The position numbers and the translations under genes were made by a program. Positions 11,991 to 24,290 of a stretch of DNA of 64,000 nt are shown piece after piece. The stretch is from Margaritifera margaritifera (lineage: Eukaryota > Mollusca > Bivalvia > Unionida > Margaritiferidae). The DNA lies in the NCBI GenBank assembly GCA_029931535.1, contig JAQPZY010001405.1:1258501-1322500 (forward strand). Direction: 5' to 3'. The notes below the pieces were generated by a model that saw only the letters and a list, made by a program, of their open reading frames with translations, did not search any database and had not been told where the DNA came from. Every line of letters begins with the position of its first letter. The first letter of the stretch is position 1.

Positions 11991-12014
11991 CATTCATCCA
12001 TCTATACATACTTG

Positions 12015-12203
12015 CAGGGCCGGATTAAGACCTTTAGAGGCCCTAAGCACTGAAAAGATTATGGTGCCCCCCCCCCCCATATGTAATTGATAAAAACCCC
12101 GTAATTTCTCTCTCTCTATTTTTTTTTTTTTATGCCCCTGCTTTGCTGGTGCCCTAAGCCCCTAAGCACGTGCTTAATCTGCCTATTGGGTAATCCAGCA
12201 CTG
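12015..12203 (+). mobile_element. hAT-type MITE (family A), second copy
   Basis: A 189-bp element from CAGGGCCGGATTAAG to TAATCCAGCACTG. It is the reverse-oriented relative of 6798-6968. Flanking octamers are CATACTTG and CATACATA, a 6/8 match, consistent with an aged target duplication. Internal C12 and T12 runs differ in length from the other copy. Confidence 0.85.
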
Positions 12204-12712
12204 CATACATACATACAAACGCAACCATTTACCCATTTTTTCTATCCATCCATCCATAGCAACATACAAAAACAATATCAACTCAGAGAGAGCGAAAGAG
12301 GATGGGGTTGTTGTTGTTGTTGTTTTCAATATACGGATCATAATTACGTATTCATGCATCCCTATTGTGATGTTTAAAACACAAATGGAATTAAATTTGA
12401 GCTACTGTATCTTTTGACGCTCAAACGAAAATTGTATACTAGATTTAGAAGCGCTAGGTATTCTCACTAGGCATAGTACATAGCAAATATGCTATAGTGG
12501 TTATGTTGTAAGTGCAGGTGTTCGAGACGAGTAGACTATAATAAAAAATTTGTTGGCAATTACTTGACTATGCATGCCTGTTCCAAGGACAAATTTATTT
12601 GTTCACAAGATTCTAGAAGTCTCTTGGAAGAAAGAAACAACAATTTTCTACTTATTTAATATACTAGAGTAATACTGTTTTCTTTTATCAATCTTGTGAG
12701 AGAGGATACATC

Positions 12713-12729
12713 TGTGTGTGTGTCCGTGC

Positions 12730-12794
<65 letters not shown>
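12713..12794. repeat. (GT)n microsatellite
   Basis: GT repeat with early interruptions (CC, GC) followed by a pure tract. Confidence 0.97.
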
Positions 12795-12795
<1 letters not shown>

Positions 12796-12891
12796 CTAAT
12801 AGAGGCATTTGGTCCATAGGTATCTGTCTTCACTTCCACACGCCAAAGAATACAGCCCAAATATTGTTATGTCCTTCTAAGATGTTACTTG

Positions 12892-13103
12892 CAGTGGCGG
12901 ATCCAGAAATATAGGGGGGGGGGGAGAGCGTAAATAAGTAGCAGAGAGGTCTGTCAGACGGAACCCCGATGGAGACCCAGGGGGGGCAGCACCCAGAAGC
13001 TCCTACATATACGTTTAGTTGTTTCGCGCTCATTTTTTTTTTTTGGGGGGGGGGGCGATGGCTCCTCTACACACACACACACACATTCCCGGCTCTGCCC
13101 TTG
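12892..13103 (+). mobile_element. hAT-like MITE (family C), copy 2
   Basis: Starts CAGTGGCGGATCCAG, a widespread hAT-type terminus. It ends CGGCTCTGCCCTTG, which matches the inverse of the start at about 9 of 14 positions. Internal G10-12 runs, T-run and (CA)n tract. The flanking octamers GTTACTTG and ACTTTCCT do not match, so the insertion is old or the right border is misplaced. Confidence 0.7.
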
Positions 13104-13431
13104 ACTTTCCTTTGAAAATTTCCATATTCACTGTTTAATTACAAAGGCAATCAGTCAGAATCACTTTCTAGCTATAAGCATGATGGAAAATTCATTTTTA
13201 TTACTAAGAACACATTTTCCTTTTCCTTTTCCTTTTCTCTAAGCCTGGTGTCAGTATTCACTGGAATTACTACCTTGTATCCTGAAGGAATTTTATATAT
13301 CAAAACCACCCCCACCCCCCACCCCAAAAAAAAAAAAAAAACGGTATAAAACTGAGTGCTGGATAAAAGGATATAATTTCAATGACGGTGTGTAAAGAAG
13401 CTACATGAGGAAAGAAACGATAACTCTCAGA

Positions 13432-13434
<3 letters not shown>

Positions 13435-13514
<80 letters not shown>
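13435..13514. repeat. (TA)n microsatellite
   Basis: About 40 uninterrupted TA dinucleotides. Confidence 0.98.
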
Positions 13515-13517
<3 letters not shown>

Positions 13518-13745
13518 CTTACGAAGGTGCACCTTTCAAATGAAATGTATGTTATGAAACGAGTCGAATAATTTATATCATTAGCGATCCTTGTCGAGCT
13601 AAACATTTAAATTATTTAACGGGTTTAATAAATTTCCCTTGGAATGAGCACACATGTAAGATTCGATTTATCACATGACTAAAAAATACTTATTTTCTTT
13701 GACGAAAACACAGAATAGTGTATTAATTTGATTTGCAAGAGCATT

Positions 13746-14047
13746 TACCACCAGAGAAAACATTGGACTTTGTGAGGGAATGTGGTTTATATAACAAATT
13801 TTGACCAAACATTTTAAGATTTTTTTTTTCTTCACTTTAATATTTATTATTTTTAATACGCTTTACAGAAATTTGGTATAATTACCTTTAACCTTTATAA
13901 TCGTTTATTACCTCATGTTTATCTTTACTGGAAGGTTTTATCTTCCTAGACATTTTGGGAATTCTTTAGATTTAAATTTATTATAACTTTACTTTTAATC
14001 GGCATCATATAGGCAATAGTGTGCTGACATGCCGTTAAACCTTACTA
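13746..14047. mobile_element. Dispersed repeat (family D), copy 1
   Basis: Related along about 300 bp to 49456-49755. Shared blocks in the same order are TACCACCAGAGAAAA, TTGGACTTT, GGAATG.GGTTTATATAA, AAATTTTGACC, TCATGTTTA, and the end GTGCTGA..TGCCGTTAAACC. The conserved TGCCGTTAAAC end suggests a retroposed or MITE-type element. There is no long frame, and the superfamily is not assigned. Confidence 0.75.
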
Positions 14048-15357
<1,310 letters not shown>

Positions 15358-15358
15358 A

Positions 15359-15721
15359 ATAACTTAGTAAGTGTATACATAGTAACTTAGTAAGTGTATA
15401 CATAGTAACTTAGTAAGTGTATACATAGTAACTTAGTAAGTGTATACATAGTAACTTAGTAAGTGTATGCATAGTAACTTAGTAAGTGTATACATAGTAA
15501 CTTAGTAAGTGTATACATAGTAACTTAGTAAGTGTATACATAATAACTTAGTAAGTGTATACATAGTAACTTAGTAAGTGTATACATAATAACTTAGTAA
15601 GTGTATACAAAGTAACTTAGTAAGTGTATACATAATAACTTAGTAAGTGTATACATAGTAACTTAGTAAGTGTATACATAGTAACTTAGTAAGTGTATGC
15701 ATAGTAACTTAGTAAGTGTAT
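15359..15721. repeat. 23-bp minisatellite, about 16 copies
   Basis: Highly uniform unit AACTTAGTAAGTGTATACAT plus AGT. Only a few G/A variants appear (GTATGCAT, ATAATAAC, ACAAAGT), so it was homogenised or expanded recently. Confidence 0.97.
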
Positions 15722-15875
15722 ATTAGTCTAGTTAGTCCTTCTATTTGTGTCAAGAAAAGTAAAAATTTATAAAACTTTAAAAATCCTTGGTGATGAAAAC
15801 TTGATCTTTTCGGTGGAATAGTCTTTATATTAATATTAGTTCTTTTTTTATCAGAGACGTATACAATAACAATAA

Positions 15876-16210
15876 TATAGAGCAATATATAATAATATAT
15901 AGCAATAATATACAGCAATAAAGAATAATATATAGCAATAATATACAGCAATATATAATAATATATAAAAATAATATACAGCAATATATAATAATATATA
16001 GCAATAATATACAGCAATATATAATATTATATAAAAATAATATACAGCAATATATAATAATATATAAAAATAATATACAGCAATATATAATAATATATAA
16101 AAATAATATACAGCAATATATAATAATATATAGCAATAATATACAGCAATATATAATAATATATAAAATAATATACAGCAATATATAATAATATATAGCA
16201 ATAATATATA
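15876..16210. repeat. 34-bp AT-rich minisatellite, about 10 copies
   Basis: Unit alternates AATATACAGCAATATATAAT with AATATATA(GCA/AAA) linkers. The minus-strand YCCILLLYII frames are artefacts of the composition. Confidence 0.95.
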
Positions 16211-16305
16211 GCTTTCAGTGGAATTACACTATACACAATAATGATATGCAGTTAGAATTTCACAAAAAGCGGTAGATTTTAGCGACGAGTAATTGCAAAT
16301 TCACA

Positions 16306-16329
16306 AACACACACACACATATATATGTG

Positions 16330-16363
<34 letters not shown>

Positions 16364-16437
16364 TGTATGTATGTATGTATGTATGTATGTATGTATGTAT
16401 GTATGTATGTATGTATGTATGTATGTATGTATGTATT
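16306..16437. repeat. (CA)n-(TATG)n compound microsatellite
   Basis: A short CA and TA lead-in at 16306-16335, then about 25 uninterrupted TATG units. Confidence 0.98.
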
Positions 16438-16708
16438 GCAGTTGAAAGGAAAGAAAAGAAAGGTGTTAGTTGGGCATGTCATACAAATTATATCAGCTCT
16501 CTATGATTTGTCTATAAAGACATTCTCCAGCTATTTTGTTTGCAAGTACTTCATAGGAAAGTGACTCATGTTCCAGCGTCATTTTCATGACTGCAGAGTT
16601 TAAAATTCCATAAAACAGATTTCCCACAGTGATAATGTCACTTTTAGCAAACCACTGAGTTTATCTATCATATCTAATACTTTGCTACATATAAAATTAT
16701 ATTTAACA

Positions 16709-17432
16709 TCATACTACAATACCTATAATCTATTCCCTAATTCATACTACAATACCTATAATCTGTTCCCTAATTCATACTACAATACCTATAATCTGTT
16801 CCCTAATTCATACTACAATACCTATAATCTGTTCCCTAATTCATACTACAATACCTATAATCTATTCCCTAATTCATACTACAATACCTATAATCTATTC
16901 CCTAATTCATACTACAATACCTATAATCTATTCCCTAATTCATACTACAATACCTATAATCTATTCCCTAATTCATACTACAATACCTATAATCTATTCC
17001 CTAATTCATACTACAATACCTATAATCTATTCCCTAATTCATACTACAATACCTATAATCTATTCCCTAATTCATACTACAATACCTATAATCTATTCCC
17101 TAATTCATACTACAATACCTATAATCTATTCCCTAATTCATACTACAATACCTATAATCTATTCCCTAATTCATACTACAATACCTATAATCTATTCCCT
17201 AATTCATACTACAATACCTATAATCTATTCCCTAATTCATACTACAATACCTATAATCTATTCCCTAATTCATACTACAATACCTATAATCTATTCCCTA
17301 ATTCATACTACAATACCTATAATCTATTCCCTAATTCATACTACAATACCTATAATCTATTCCCTAATTCATACTACAATACCTATAATCTATTCCCTAA
17401 TTCATACTACAATACCTATAATCTATTCCCTA
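16709..17432. repeat. 33-bp minisatellite, 22 nearly identical copies
   Basis: Unit begins TTCATACTACAATACCTATA and ends in TCCCTAA. Across 22 units I see one variable base: units 2-4 carry CTGTTCCC where all others carry CTATTCCC. Because 33 is divisible by 3, one plus-strand frame stays open for 290 codons and reads an 11-residue repeat (NSYYNTYNLFP). That frame starts at a TTG (16682), and the only in-frame ATGs lie after the repeat array. I therefore call it a non-coding array. Confidence 0.97.
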
Positions 17433-17842
17433 AAGGTTGTTCGTGGCTCCAGATGAGCATTAATAGGAGAGCAGCGTCCCAAATCCAAACCAATATGAAT
17501 GCCGTCAAAGTAAGTCTGGCGATTTTTTTATTTGTCTGTTCCATTGAAAAGTAACAAATAATGAATCCTAACCCAAATATTTAAAACATATCTTATCTGG
17601 ATCAGCGGAATTTCCAACAAAATTATTTCTGATCGTTGATTAAGTACCTTCTTGTTTCTTAACCTAATTATCCAAGCCGTGTTCATGTAGCAGGCCATTG
17701 ATTTAATCTTACTACCGTCCATTTGATGCAATATTTTGGTGCTTTCTTTGCAATTGATCATCTCTTTAGAATTCGATTTTTCAATAGCTACAGTGTAATT
17801 CATTCCTGCATACTCGTACACTAAATATCATACCCAGCGATG

Positions 17843-17847
<5 letters not shown>
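17433..17847. other. Unannotated stretch
   Basis: A 97-codon minus-strand frame (17821-17528) has mixed composition (KESTKILHQMDGSKIKSMAC region). No domain is recognised and it sits between two repeat arrays, so it is probably chance. Confidence 0.3.

Positions 17848-17931
<84 letters not shown>
17848..17931. repeat. (TC)n microsatellite
   Basis: Uninterrupted polypyrimidine dinucleotide tract; H-DNA potential. Confidence 0.98.
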
Positions 17932-17933
<2 letters not shown>

Positions 17934-18329
17934 AACTTCATATTTTGCTTGATACCTATCAGTTTACTGTCTTTTTGCATTCATGTTTTCCATTCGACTT
18001 GAAAAAGCAAACAAAATGCAATGGAGTTCTTTGGTTGTGACTTATTGTACATTACTTTAATGTTCGCGTCTAATTATGATTTGAGTTGACGGCTTATTTT
18101 CAATTTAATTAAATGTAACCCCTGACATGTTCGTTTTTACCTAATGCTTCGCCTCGCCTCAACCTGGTGTGTAAACCACACGGCTTTTAACCAGTTCACA
18201 AAAAAACAAAGATGGCAAAGGATAAGGAAGTTAGTCGTTCACTTGGTCTGGTTGTAGTTGGAATTATATGGAGCTAGAAACCAACTCTCCAGGACAGGAC
18301 TCTTTAGAATCAGATGCATGAGACCCCCA

Positions 18330-18417
18330 AGGGCAAGATCAAGGGCAAGGGCAAGGGCAAGATCAATGGCAAGGGCAAGATCAAGGGCAAGGGCAAGATC
18401 AAGGGCAAGGGCAAGGT
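18330..18417. repeat. GGCAAG-based hexanucleotide repeat
   Basis: Repeats of GGCAAG and GATCAA hexamers with total length near 88 bp. The in-frame KGKGKIKGKGK reading depends on hexamer periodicity and stops soon after. It is unusually GC-rich for this window. Confidence 0.9.
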
Positions 18418-18670
18418 CGAGGAATCAAAATGGATAATATACTGTGTAAATTCGATGGATGGATCGTCGACAGATTTCAATAAACTGATTTTAGAATCAC
18501 CTGTATTAAACAGTAAAAATTATATTTTATTTTAACCTCGGTATTAGAACTGACGATTAATACTACAGAAACATATGACTGGTTTCCTATTATCTTTATT
18601 AATTAAGATTATATCTAGAATATGGAGAAATTTATTAACTGGCCATTAAAGTTCTTCATATTTAGGTAAT

Positions 18671-18882
18671 GAACTTTAAACATTTCCGTAACATACAACT
18701 AAAACCGATCCACTCAAAGCACTGAACTTTAAACATTTCCGTAACATATAACTAAAACCGATCCACTCAAAGCACTGAACTTTAAACATTTCCGTAACAT
18801 ACAACTAAAACCGATCCACTCAAAGCACTGAACTTTAAACATTTCCGTAACATACAACTAAAACCGATCCACTCAAAGCACA
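18671..18882. repeat. 53-bp tandem repeat, 4 copies
   Basis: Four units starting GAACTTTAAACATTTCCGTA and ending CACTCAAAGCACT. They are nearly identical; one unit has ATATAAC for ATACAAC. Confidence 0.97.
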
Positions 18883-19630
18883 ATTTTTTTTCTTCTTCCC
18901 GTGATACATATTTTTCCACATTTTATTTACTTTCTTTAACTATTTTCATCAAGCAATACAGTACTAGGTAATGGACTAAAAAGTCAGTCAGTGCACAAGG
19001 AATCTTTCCTACTTGTACTTTAAACATATCTGGACAAAGACTGTATAAGATAATGGTGCGATGATAGCTCGAACTTCACGTAGAAATGAGCTACCATGGG
19101 AATCAATAGACATTTGATGTACACACACAGACACACTAACACACACACACTGTGTGTGTGTGTGTAACAGCTTCAGAACTATAGTTATGCGCTTTAGAAG
19201 TGCAAATAAATTATTTATCTCCATACAAAAGTAGGTATACAGTACCCAAAAAAAAAAAAAAAAAAAATGCGCGTTCAATCAAAAACGTAGAGCTTCATTA
19301 GTGAAGCAGTTCGATTAGAAGAGATCATGAGAAGTCTCTCACCTCATTTAATAACAGCATATATTGAAGTTTGGTTTCTACAACCAACAGTTAGAGTGAC
19401 TTGTATTGGCAGAGACCATTTATTTCAAAGAAGTAAAGTAGATGAGTGTTGAAAAGTGAGTTGTCCTAAAGGGCAGCCAACAGAGGATGTGATATGGTAT
19501 CATTGTAAATTTAATAATTTGCTCATGTCTGACAGAACAGTGTCTCTAAATAAGATCTTTGTTACAATGTTTAACATTTGTATTAAACAACCATTTTCTT
19601 GAGATACAAAACACTTTAATACCCTAGCAG
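18883..19630. other. Unannotated stretch with CA/TG hairpin
   Basis: At 19122-19166 a CA tract runs into a TG tract (ACACACACTGTGTGTG), making a perfect dinucleotide hairpin. An A22-class homopolymer lies near 19245-19267. No gene seen. Confidence 0.5.
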
Positions 19631-19720
19631 TAACTTCCAAGTTTATATAACAGCTTTTTTAGTTAGTACGTACGTTTTGTAACTTCCAAGTTTATATAAC
19701 AGCTTTTTTAGTTAGTAGTA
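19631..19720. repeat. Direct duplication of about 40 bp
   Basis: GTAACTTCCAAGTTTATATA followed by ACAGCTTTTTTAGTTAGTA appears twice with a short CGTACGTTTT spacer. Confidence 0.93.
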
Positions 19721-20947
19721 CCTATTGAGACAATTTAAAATACATGCTTAAGCTGGGAAACCTTTAGGATCTATATACATTCTCCCCTACGCGGTTAATT
19801 TCCCTCCTTTTAATTTTTGTATTTTTCACAATGATGCTACGTGCAAAGGTAATTTTCTTTAATTCTTAGAAAAATATGGAAAGTGGTGTAGCACTTGTCA
19901 GTCTAAAGTTTGGACTCATCTGTTTAAACGAAAGTCGCACAGGTGAAGGTAGGTAGCATTTCAGATCTAAATAAATCAGGACGGTCAAGACAGTTTAGTT
20001 TTACTCCTTATCCCACTCCATTCCCAAACCAACCATATTAGAGACTAGAGCTAATTCTATGACTCGCCTTGGCAAATTCACCACGCTTTTTATTACATGC
20101 CCAAAAACGTTGTTACATAAATTAAGTGTTCTCCTGCAAGATTGCATCTTTCAACGTTTGTCAGAAATTTAAACAACAAAAAAAAGATATCACTGTAACT
20201 TTGATTTTTTTTTACTCCATCCAATGACCATAGGTGTTGCCCAAAACTATATCCCTCTTGGAGATGGGTAACTTATATCCAAAGTTTGGTGAAATACCTG
20301 CGTTTTAGCAAGAGATAGGGTAAAATGACATACTGACAGAAGTACGCATGGACAGTTGAAGTATATAACAAAATACCCTACGCAAAGGCGTGGTGAAATA
20401 TTGAATGAAATAATGGTAAGCGGAATTTAAAAAAAAAATTATCACAATTTAAGTCGATGATCAGAACAACCACATTATACTTCAAAGGGTTTTGCATTTG
20501 TGATGTGATTGGGCGTTTATCAAGAAATAGAAATAAATTGTAAAATGTACGTTGTGAATGTTTATCTGCGCGCCCCCTTTCGGTCGAATTACGGTTGCAT
20601 AAAAGTAGAGTGTCTCACCCTACATCGTTCGATTTGTTATTTGTCTCATGTGTTTGCAGTCATTTGTGTTAAAACGTTTTGAGCTGAGACTAACAAAAAC
20701 AAACTTGTTGTAAAACTTTCACCATGCCTAATCTTAGTTAGGGTATGTACTGAATTTTTAATCATGAAGTCGAAATGGACTTCTAAGCTAACAAAAGGAA
20801 ACAAAATTCTGAATCATCCGGAATTAGAAACGTAGCAAGGTTCGTGCAAAATGTGCATACATTTGTATTATGAATGAACAGTGAAAAATGGCTTTGGATT
20901 TGTTAAGTATGATGGACGGGTGACCACTGTGAATTCAACCTTGGATC
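19721..20947. other. Unannotated region
   Basis: No tandem repeat and no convincing frame. The block 20210-20420 has the even composition of an old interspersed repeat, but no second copy is seen in the window. Confidence 0.4.
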
Positions 20948-21212
20948 CATTGGCGTCTGCAGGAATGTTTCCGAGGGGTGGGAGCCAAACTGAAAGGGAC
21001 GAACCTTTAAAATTATGCCACTTGGGTCAAGGGGAGAGGCAAGCTCACACAGACGTATTTTGGTGGTTTAATATTTTTTGGGTTTCTTTAAATCTTATTG
21101 CAGGCTTGCAGCTGTATATATACTGCACAATGAATTTTTGTTTAAATGCAGGAGGGGTAGGGGTGGGCAAGTGATCACCCCTGCCCCACTTCTCCCCCTG
21201 CGGACGCCCATG
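20948..21212 (+). mobile_element. hAT-like MITE (family E) with 8-bp TSD
   Basis: A 265-bp element. The left end CATTGGCGTCTGCAGG and the inverted right end CATGGGCGTCCGCAGG match at 14 of 16 positions. Flanking octamers CTTGGATC (20940-20947) and CTTTGATC (21213-21220) match 7 of 8. Terminal inverted repeats plus an 8-bp duplication point to hAT. It is non-coding; the plus-strand open frame across it (20881-21174) is incidental. Confidence 0.88.
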
Positions 21213-21400
21213 CTTTGATCATGCCTTTTAGCACATGCAGTGCATAAAATCACACAGAATATTTTGATTGTGCCTGGTAAATATTTAAAGACAGTAGTAT
21301 GGTTTGTATTTCTATACGAAAATAATACTTTTTTTTACAGTTAATACTTTTAAACACATTTTCTCTGTGCTTAAATAGTTTAAACAAATAAACACTTTGG

Positions 21401-21923
21401 TAATTATTAAAAACATCTGAATGGATAGATGAAATGCTAGGTATTGATAATTATTAAAAACATCTGAATGGATAGATGAGATTTTAGGTATTGATAATTA
21501 TTAAAAACATCTGAATGGATAGATGAGATATTAGGTATTGGTAATTATTAAAAACATCTAAATGGATAGATGAGATATTAGGTATTGGTAATTATTAAAA
21601 ACATCTAAATGGATAGATGAGATTTTAGGTATTTTTAATTAGTAAAAACATCTGAATGGATAGATGAGATTTTAGGTATTGGTAATTATTAAAAAAAAAC
21701 ATCTGAATGGATAGATGAGATTTTAGGTATTGGTAATTATTAAAAAAAATATCTGAATGGATAGATGAGATTTTAGGTATTTTTAATTATTAAAAACATC
21801 TAAATGGATAGATGAGATTTTAGGTATTGGTAATTATTAAAAACATCTAAATGGATAGATGAGATTTTAGGTATTGATAATTATTAAAAACATCTGAATG
21901 GATAGATGTAATTTTAGGTATTT
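21401..21923. repeat. 47-bp minisatellite, about 11 copies
   Basis: Unit begins TAATTATTAAAAACATCTGA and continues ATGGATAGATGAGATTTTAG. Variation is in the A-run (5-9 A), CTGAA/CTAAA and ATTGG/ATTTT. Confidence 0.97.
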
Positions 21924-21979
21924 TACTAGACCTTCCCTCTCATCCTCTTTTTATGAGATTTGGGGCTTGCTCAACCAAG

Positions 21980-22150
21980 TTAGGGACCGACCATTTAGTT
22001 TTCGGGGTGGGGTGGGGGTGGGGGCTGCGATTAAAAAAAAAAATCCGGCCTCCATCGTACTATTACATTAGTTGGAGAAAAAAAAATTATTGAGGTAGAA
22101 GAAAAATAGCCCGGCTGGAAAGAAAATCCCCCATTAAATGGTCCGTACTT
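21980..22150. mobile_element. MITE-like element (family B), copy 2
   Basis: The left end TTAGGGACCGACCATTTA is followed by a G-rich run. The right end inverted reads AAGTACGGACCATTTAATGG. It is the same terminal motif as at 7129-7262, with different internal A- and G-runs. Target duplication not resolved. Confidence 0.7.
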
Positions 22151-22154
22151 CTTT

Positions 22155-22236
22155 TCATGAACTGTGAAAACTGTGAAAAAACAGTGGGAGCATATGAGCC
22201 TGTGAAAAAACAGTGGGAGCATATGAGCCATATATT
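22155..22236. repeat. Short direct duplication
   Basis: GTGAAAAAACAGTGGGAGCA followed by TATGAGCC occurs twice in tandem (about 22171 and 22201), next to the right end of the family B element. Confidence 0.9.
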
Positions 22237-22252
22237 TTCCCATATTTTGTGC

Positions 22253-22396
<144 letters not shown>

Positions 22397-22655
22397 CGTT
22401 TCGACCTAAAGCAAGTGATTCCTCTTGGGACAATAAAGAACATACACAAAGACACACACACTCAAGCACAGACACACGCATACACACAAAAGAGTGATAC
22501 ATGTAGAACCATACAATATTTACATTTTGGCACAGAGATGAAAAACTATTCAGAATAATGAACAGGTCTAAACTGAAGAAAAAGAAAAAAAGAGCAATAA
22601 ATAAATATACATGTTTGAAAAGGGATCTATTATTTATAAATAAGACGAAAGAATT
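22397..22655 (-). mobile_element. Penelope-type terminal repeat, copy 1 (degraded)
   Basis: About 250 bp parallel to 23833-24060. Shared blocks in order are CGTTTCGACCTAAAGCAAG, GGGACAATA.A.AACATACAC, TATTTACATTTTG.CACAGAG, AGGTCTAAAC and AAAGGGAT.TATTAT. Two copies of this block flank the PLE coding remnants, matching the known head-to-tail and terminal-repeat habit of Penelope-like elements. The hammerhead-like core is more damaged here than in the other copy. It is non-coding. Confidence 0.65.
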
Positions 22656-22839
22656 GCGATGAAAGCTATCAGCATAATAGCGTTATACTGCTTGGCGTCA
22701 CCTAGTTATCGTGTTTTATTTGCGCCGTGCGTAGCAGTGCATTATTTTTACCTTCCAGCTTTACATCCCGGATATAGTTGCCACTACGAGGAGCAACTAT
22801 ATGAATGTGTTTACACTGCAAGGCAAGGTGGTAGAAACA

Positions 22840-22920
22840 AATAATAATAATAATAATACATTTTTAAAAAAATTATATAAAAAAAAAAAAGAATAATAAT
22901 AATAATAATAATAGTAATTA
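22840..22920. repeat. (AAT)n and A-rich low-complexity tract
   Basis: Two AAT runs separated by A-rich sequence. Confidence 0.9.
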
Positions 22921-22999
22921 ATTTATGTCACTAGAAGAGAGTGAGGCTGAGGAAACTGACAGGACATAAACCGTGACACGGTGGGTTAAACAGAGAACT

Positions 23000-23603
23000 T
23001 GTGGACTAGAGTTTTTCGTTTAAACCAAATCGTCATGTGTTGGCATATGTCTGGCAGAATTTAAATGGTTGGCGAGTTTTGTGCCGACCTTGTTTCTGGT
23101 ATAATTGTTGTAATTGTTTATTCTTGTTCTAAAGTCAACTGTTTCACCAACATATTGGATGGAACAACTATTGTGCCTCACGTCTGGACGTAAATGACGT
23201 TCTCGCTGACACATCCTAATCTTTGTTTGATATTGTAAGTAACTTCGGTTGATGAACTCTTGAAGTAGTAGTCTCTGGTATTTGTGTACCGATTAGAAAA
23301 CGTCTGTCTTTGCATATGTACTTGCTTCCGTACCATGATTTGAGTTCAGCTGGGCGCGCACAAGGTAATCTTTTAATTGTTTTTGGTCATCGGAAAGCGA
23401 CTATAGGTGGTCCTTTGAAGACCTCCGTTAGACGTACAGAGTCAGCAATGTGCCAGTTGTTCTGTGTTTGGGACATCTGGGTGGTATGTTGCTACGATGG
23501 GATACGTTTGTTGGATATAATATTTCTCTTTATGGTCATGTTCAATGTCAGCCCATCTGTGATTTGACTCGATGGGCAGCATTGCGAGTGAATGGACTGA
23601 GCT
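23000..23603 (-). pseudogene. Penelope-like element: RT C-terminus and GIY-YIG endonuclease, broken
   Basis: Read on the minus strand, the segment carries in order blocks typical of Penelope-like retroelements, but in different frames. First comes YPIVATYHPDVPN (about 23500-23465), matching the conserved end of the PLE reverse transcriptase. Next is GPPIVAFR, a stop, then PKTIKRL (about 23420-23370). Then CVSENVIY (about 23210-23187) and SIQYVGET (about 23164-23141), the start of the GIY-YIG nuclease, followed by R..N..N and TKLANHLNSARH (about 23085-23050). At least two frameshifts and several stops break it, so no product is expected. In intact PLEs this protein copies the element RNA at nicked DNA ends. 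It is flanked by a second endonuclease fragment (23604-23775) and by two terminal-type repeats. I am sure of the family and less sure of exact boundaries. Confidence 0.85.
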
Positions 23604-23775
23604 GATGGTTGGCGAGTTTTGTGTTCGCCTTGTTTTTTTTATACGGCTTAGGTATGTGTTCATTTATTTTCTAAAATCAACTGTTTCACGAGGATATTGG
23701 GTATCACAAATATTGTACGTCAGAACATCAATGACGTTCTTACTGGCAATTTCTAACCTTTCCTTGATATTGCAA
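23604..23775 (-). pseudogene. Second Penelope-type GIY-YIG fragment
   Basis: A diverged duplicate of 23063-23241 on the same strand. It reads ASKNVIDVLTYNICDTQYPRET in one frame, the PLE pattern NVIYL..C..C..QYVGET with the G of YVGET replaced. It then hits a stop, and KTRRTQNSP and similar text follow in another frame. It is joined directly to the upstream part of the copy at 23000-23603, so the two copies are in tandem, the upstream one reduced to its nuclease end. This is the partial head-to-tail arrangement expected of PLE insertions, although deletion within a longer tandem is equally possible. Confidence 0.75.
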
Positions 23776-23832
23776 GTATATAACGACACAAAAGTTTGAA
23801 AACAGCGCGGGGAAAATAAAAAAATTTCCCTC

Positions 23833-24060
23833 GTTTCGACCTAAAGCAAGGTCTTCCTCAGGGGACAATACAAAACATACACAGAGACACACAAACGTAC
23901 AAAGAATGACACGCGTAGAACAATAAATATTTACATTTTGACACAGAGAAAAAAAGCTATCCAGAATATTTAAAAGGTCTAAACAAAGAGAAAGAAAACA
24001 AAATAACAAGAAGCAACTACATGCCTAGAAAGGGATATATTATCTATGAATAAGGCGGAC
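23833..24060 (-). mobile_element. Penelope-type terminal repeat, copy 2, with hammerhead-like core
   Basis: This block lies upstream, on the minus strand, of the PLE coding remnants and is repeated downstream at 22397-22655. At its inner end the minus strand reads CTGAGGA (23861-23855), A, stem GACCT/AGGTC closing a 6-base loop (23853-23838), then GAAAC (23837-23833). That is the CUGANGA - stem II - GAAA order of a hammerhead ribozyme, with one extra A before stem II. A stem III could form from GGGAAAT and the later ATTTTCCC. Such motifs have been reported in PLE terminal repeats. Activity is not implied. Confidence 0.6.
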
Positions 24061-24203
24061 ACAATTTTTTAATGCAACATATCAGAAAACAGTACTTTAC
24101 TACCTTCTACATATTCATGCTCTTGATTTGCATTCCCATTTTGTTTCTTTCCAACTCCTTGTGAATCTAAAGTTTATCAAAACCTAGGTCGTCGGATGTA
24201 TGG

Positions 24204-24206
<3 letters not shown>

Positions 24207-24284
<78 letters not shown>

Positions 24285-24290
24285 GAGAGA
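24207..24290. repeat. (GA)n microsatellite
   Basis: Near-pure purine dinucleotide tract with one GTGA interruption near the end. Confidence 0.98.

Noticed and set aside
12884..13111. 8-bp target duplication around the family C hAT-like element
   Set aside because: The octamers at the borders I chose (GTTACTTG and ACTTTCCT) do not match, so I did not claim one.
16682..17554. 290-codon open frame with 11-residue repeats, as a repetitive protein gene
   Set aside because: It starts at TTG and the only in-frame ATGs come after the repeats; openness is explained by the 33-bp period of a near-identical array.
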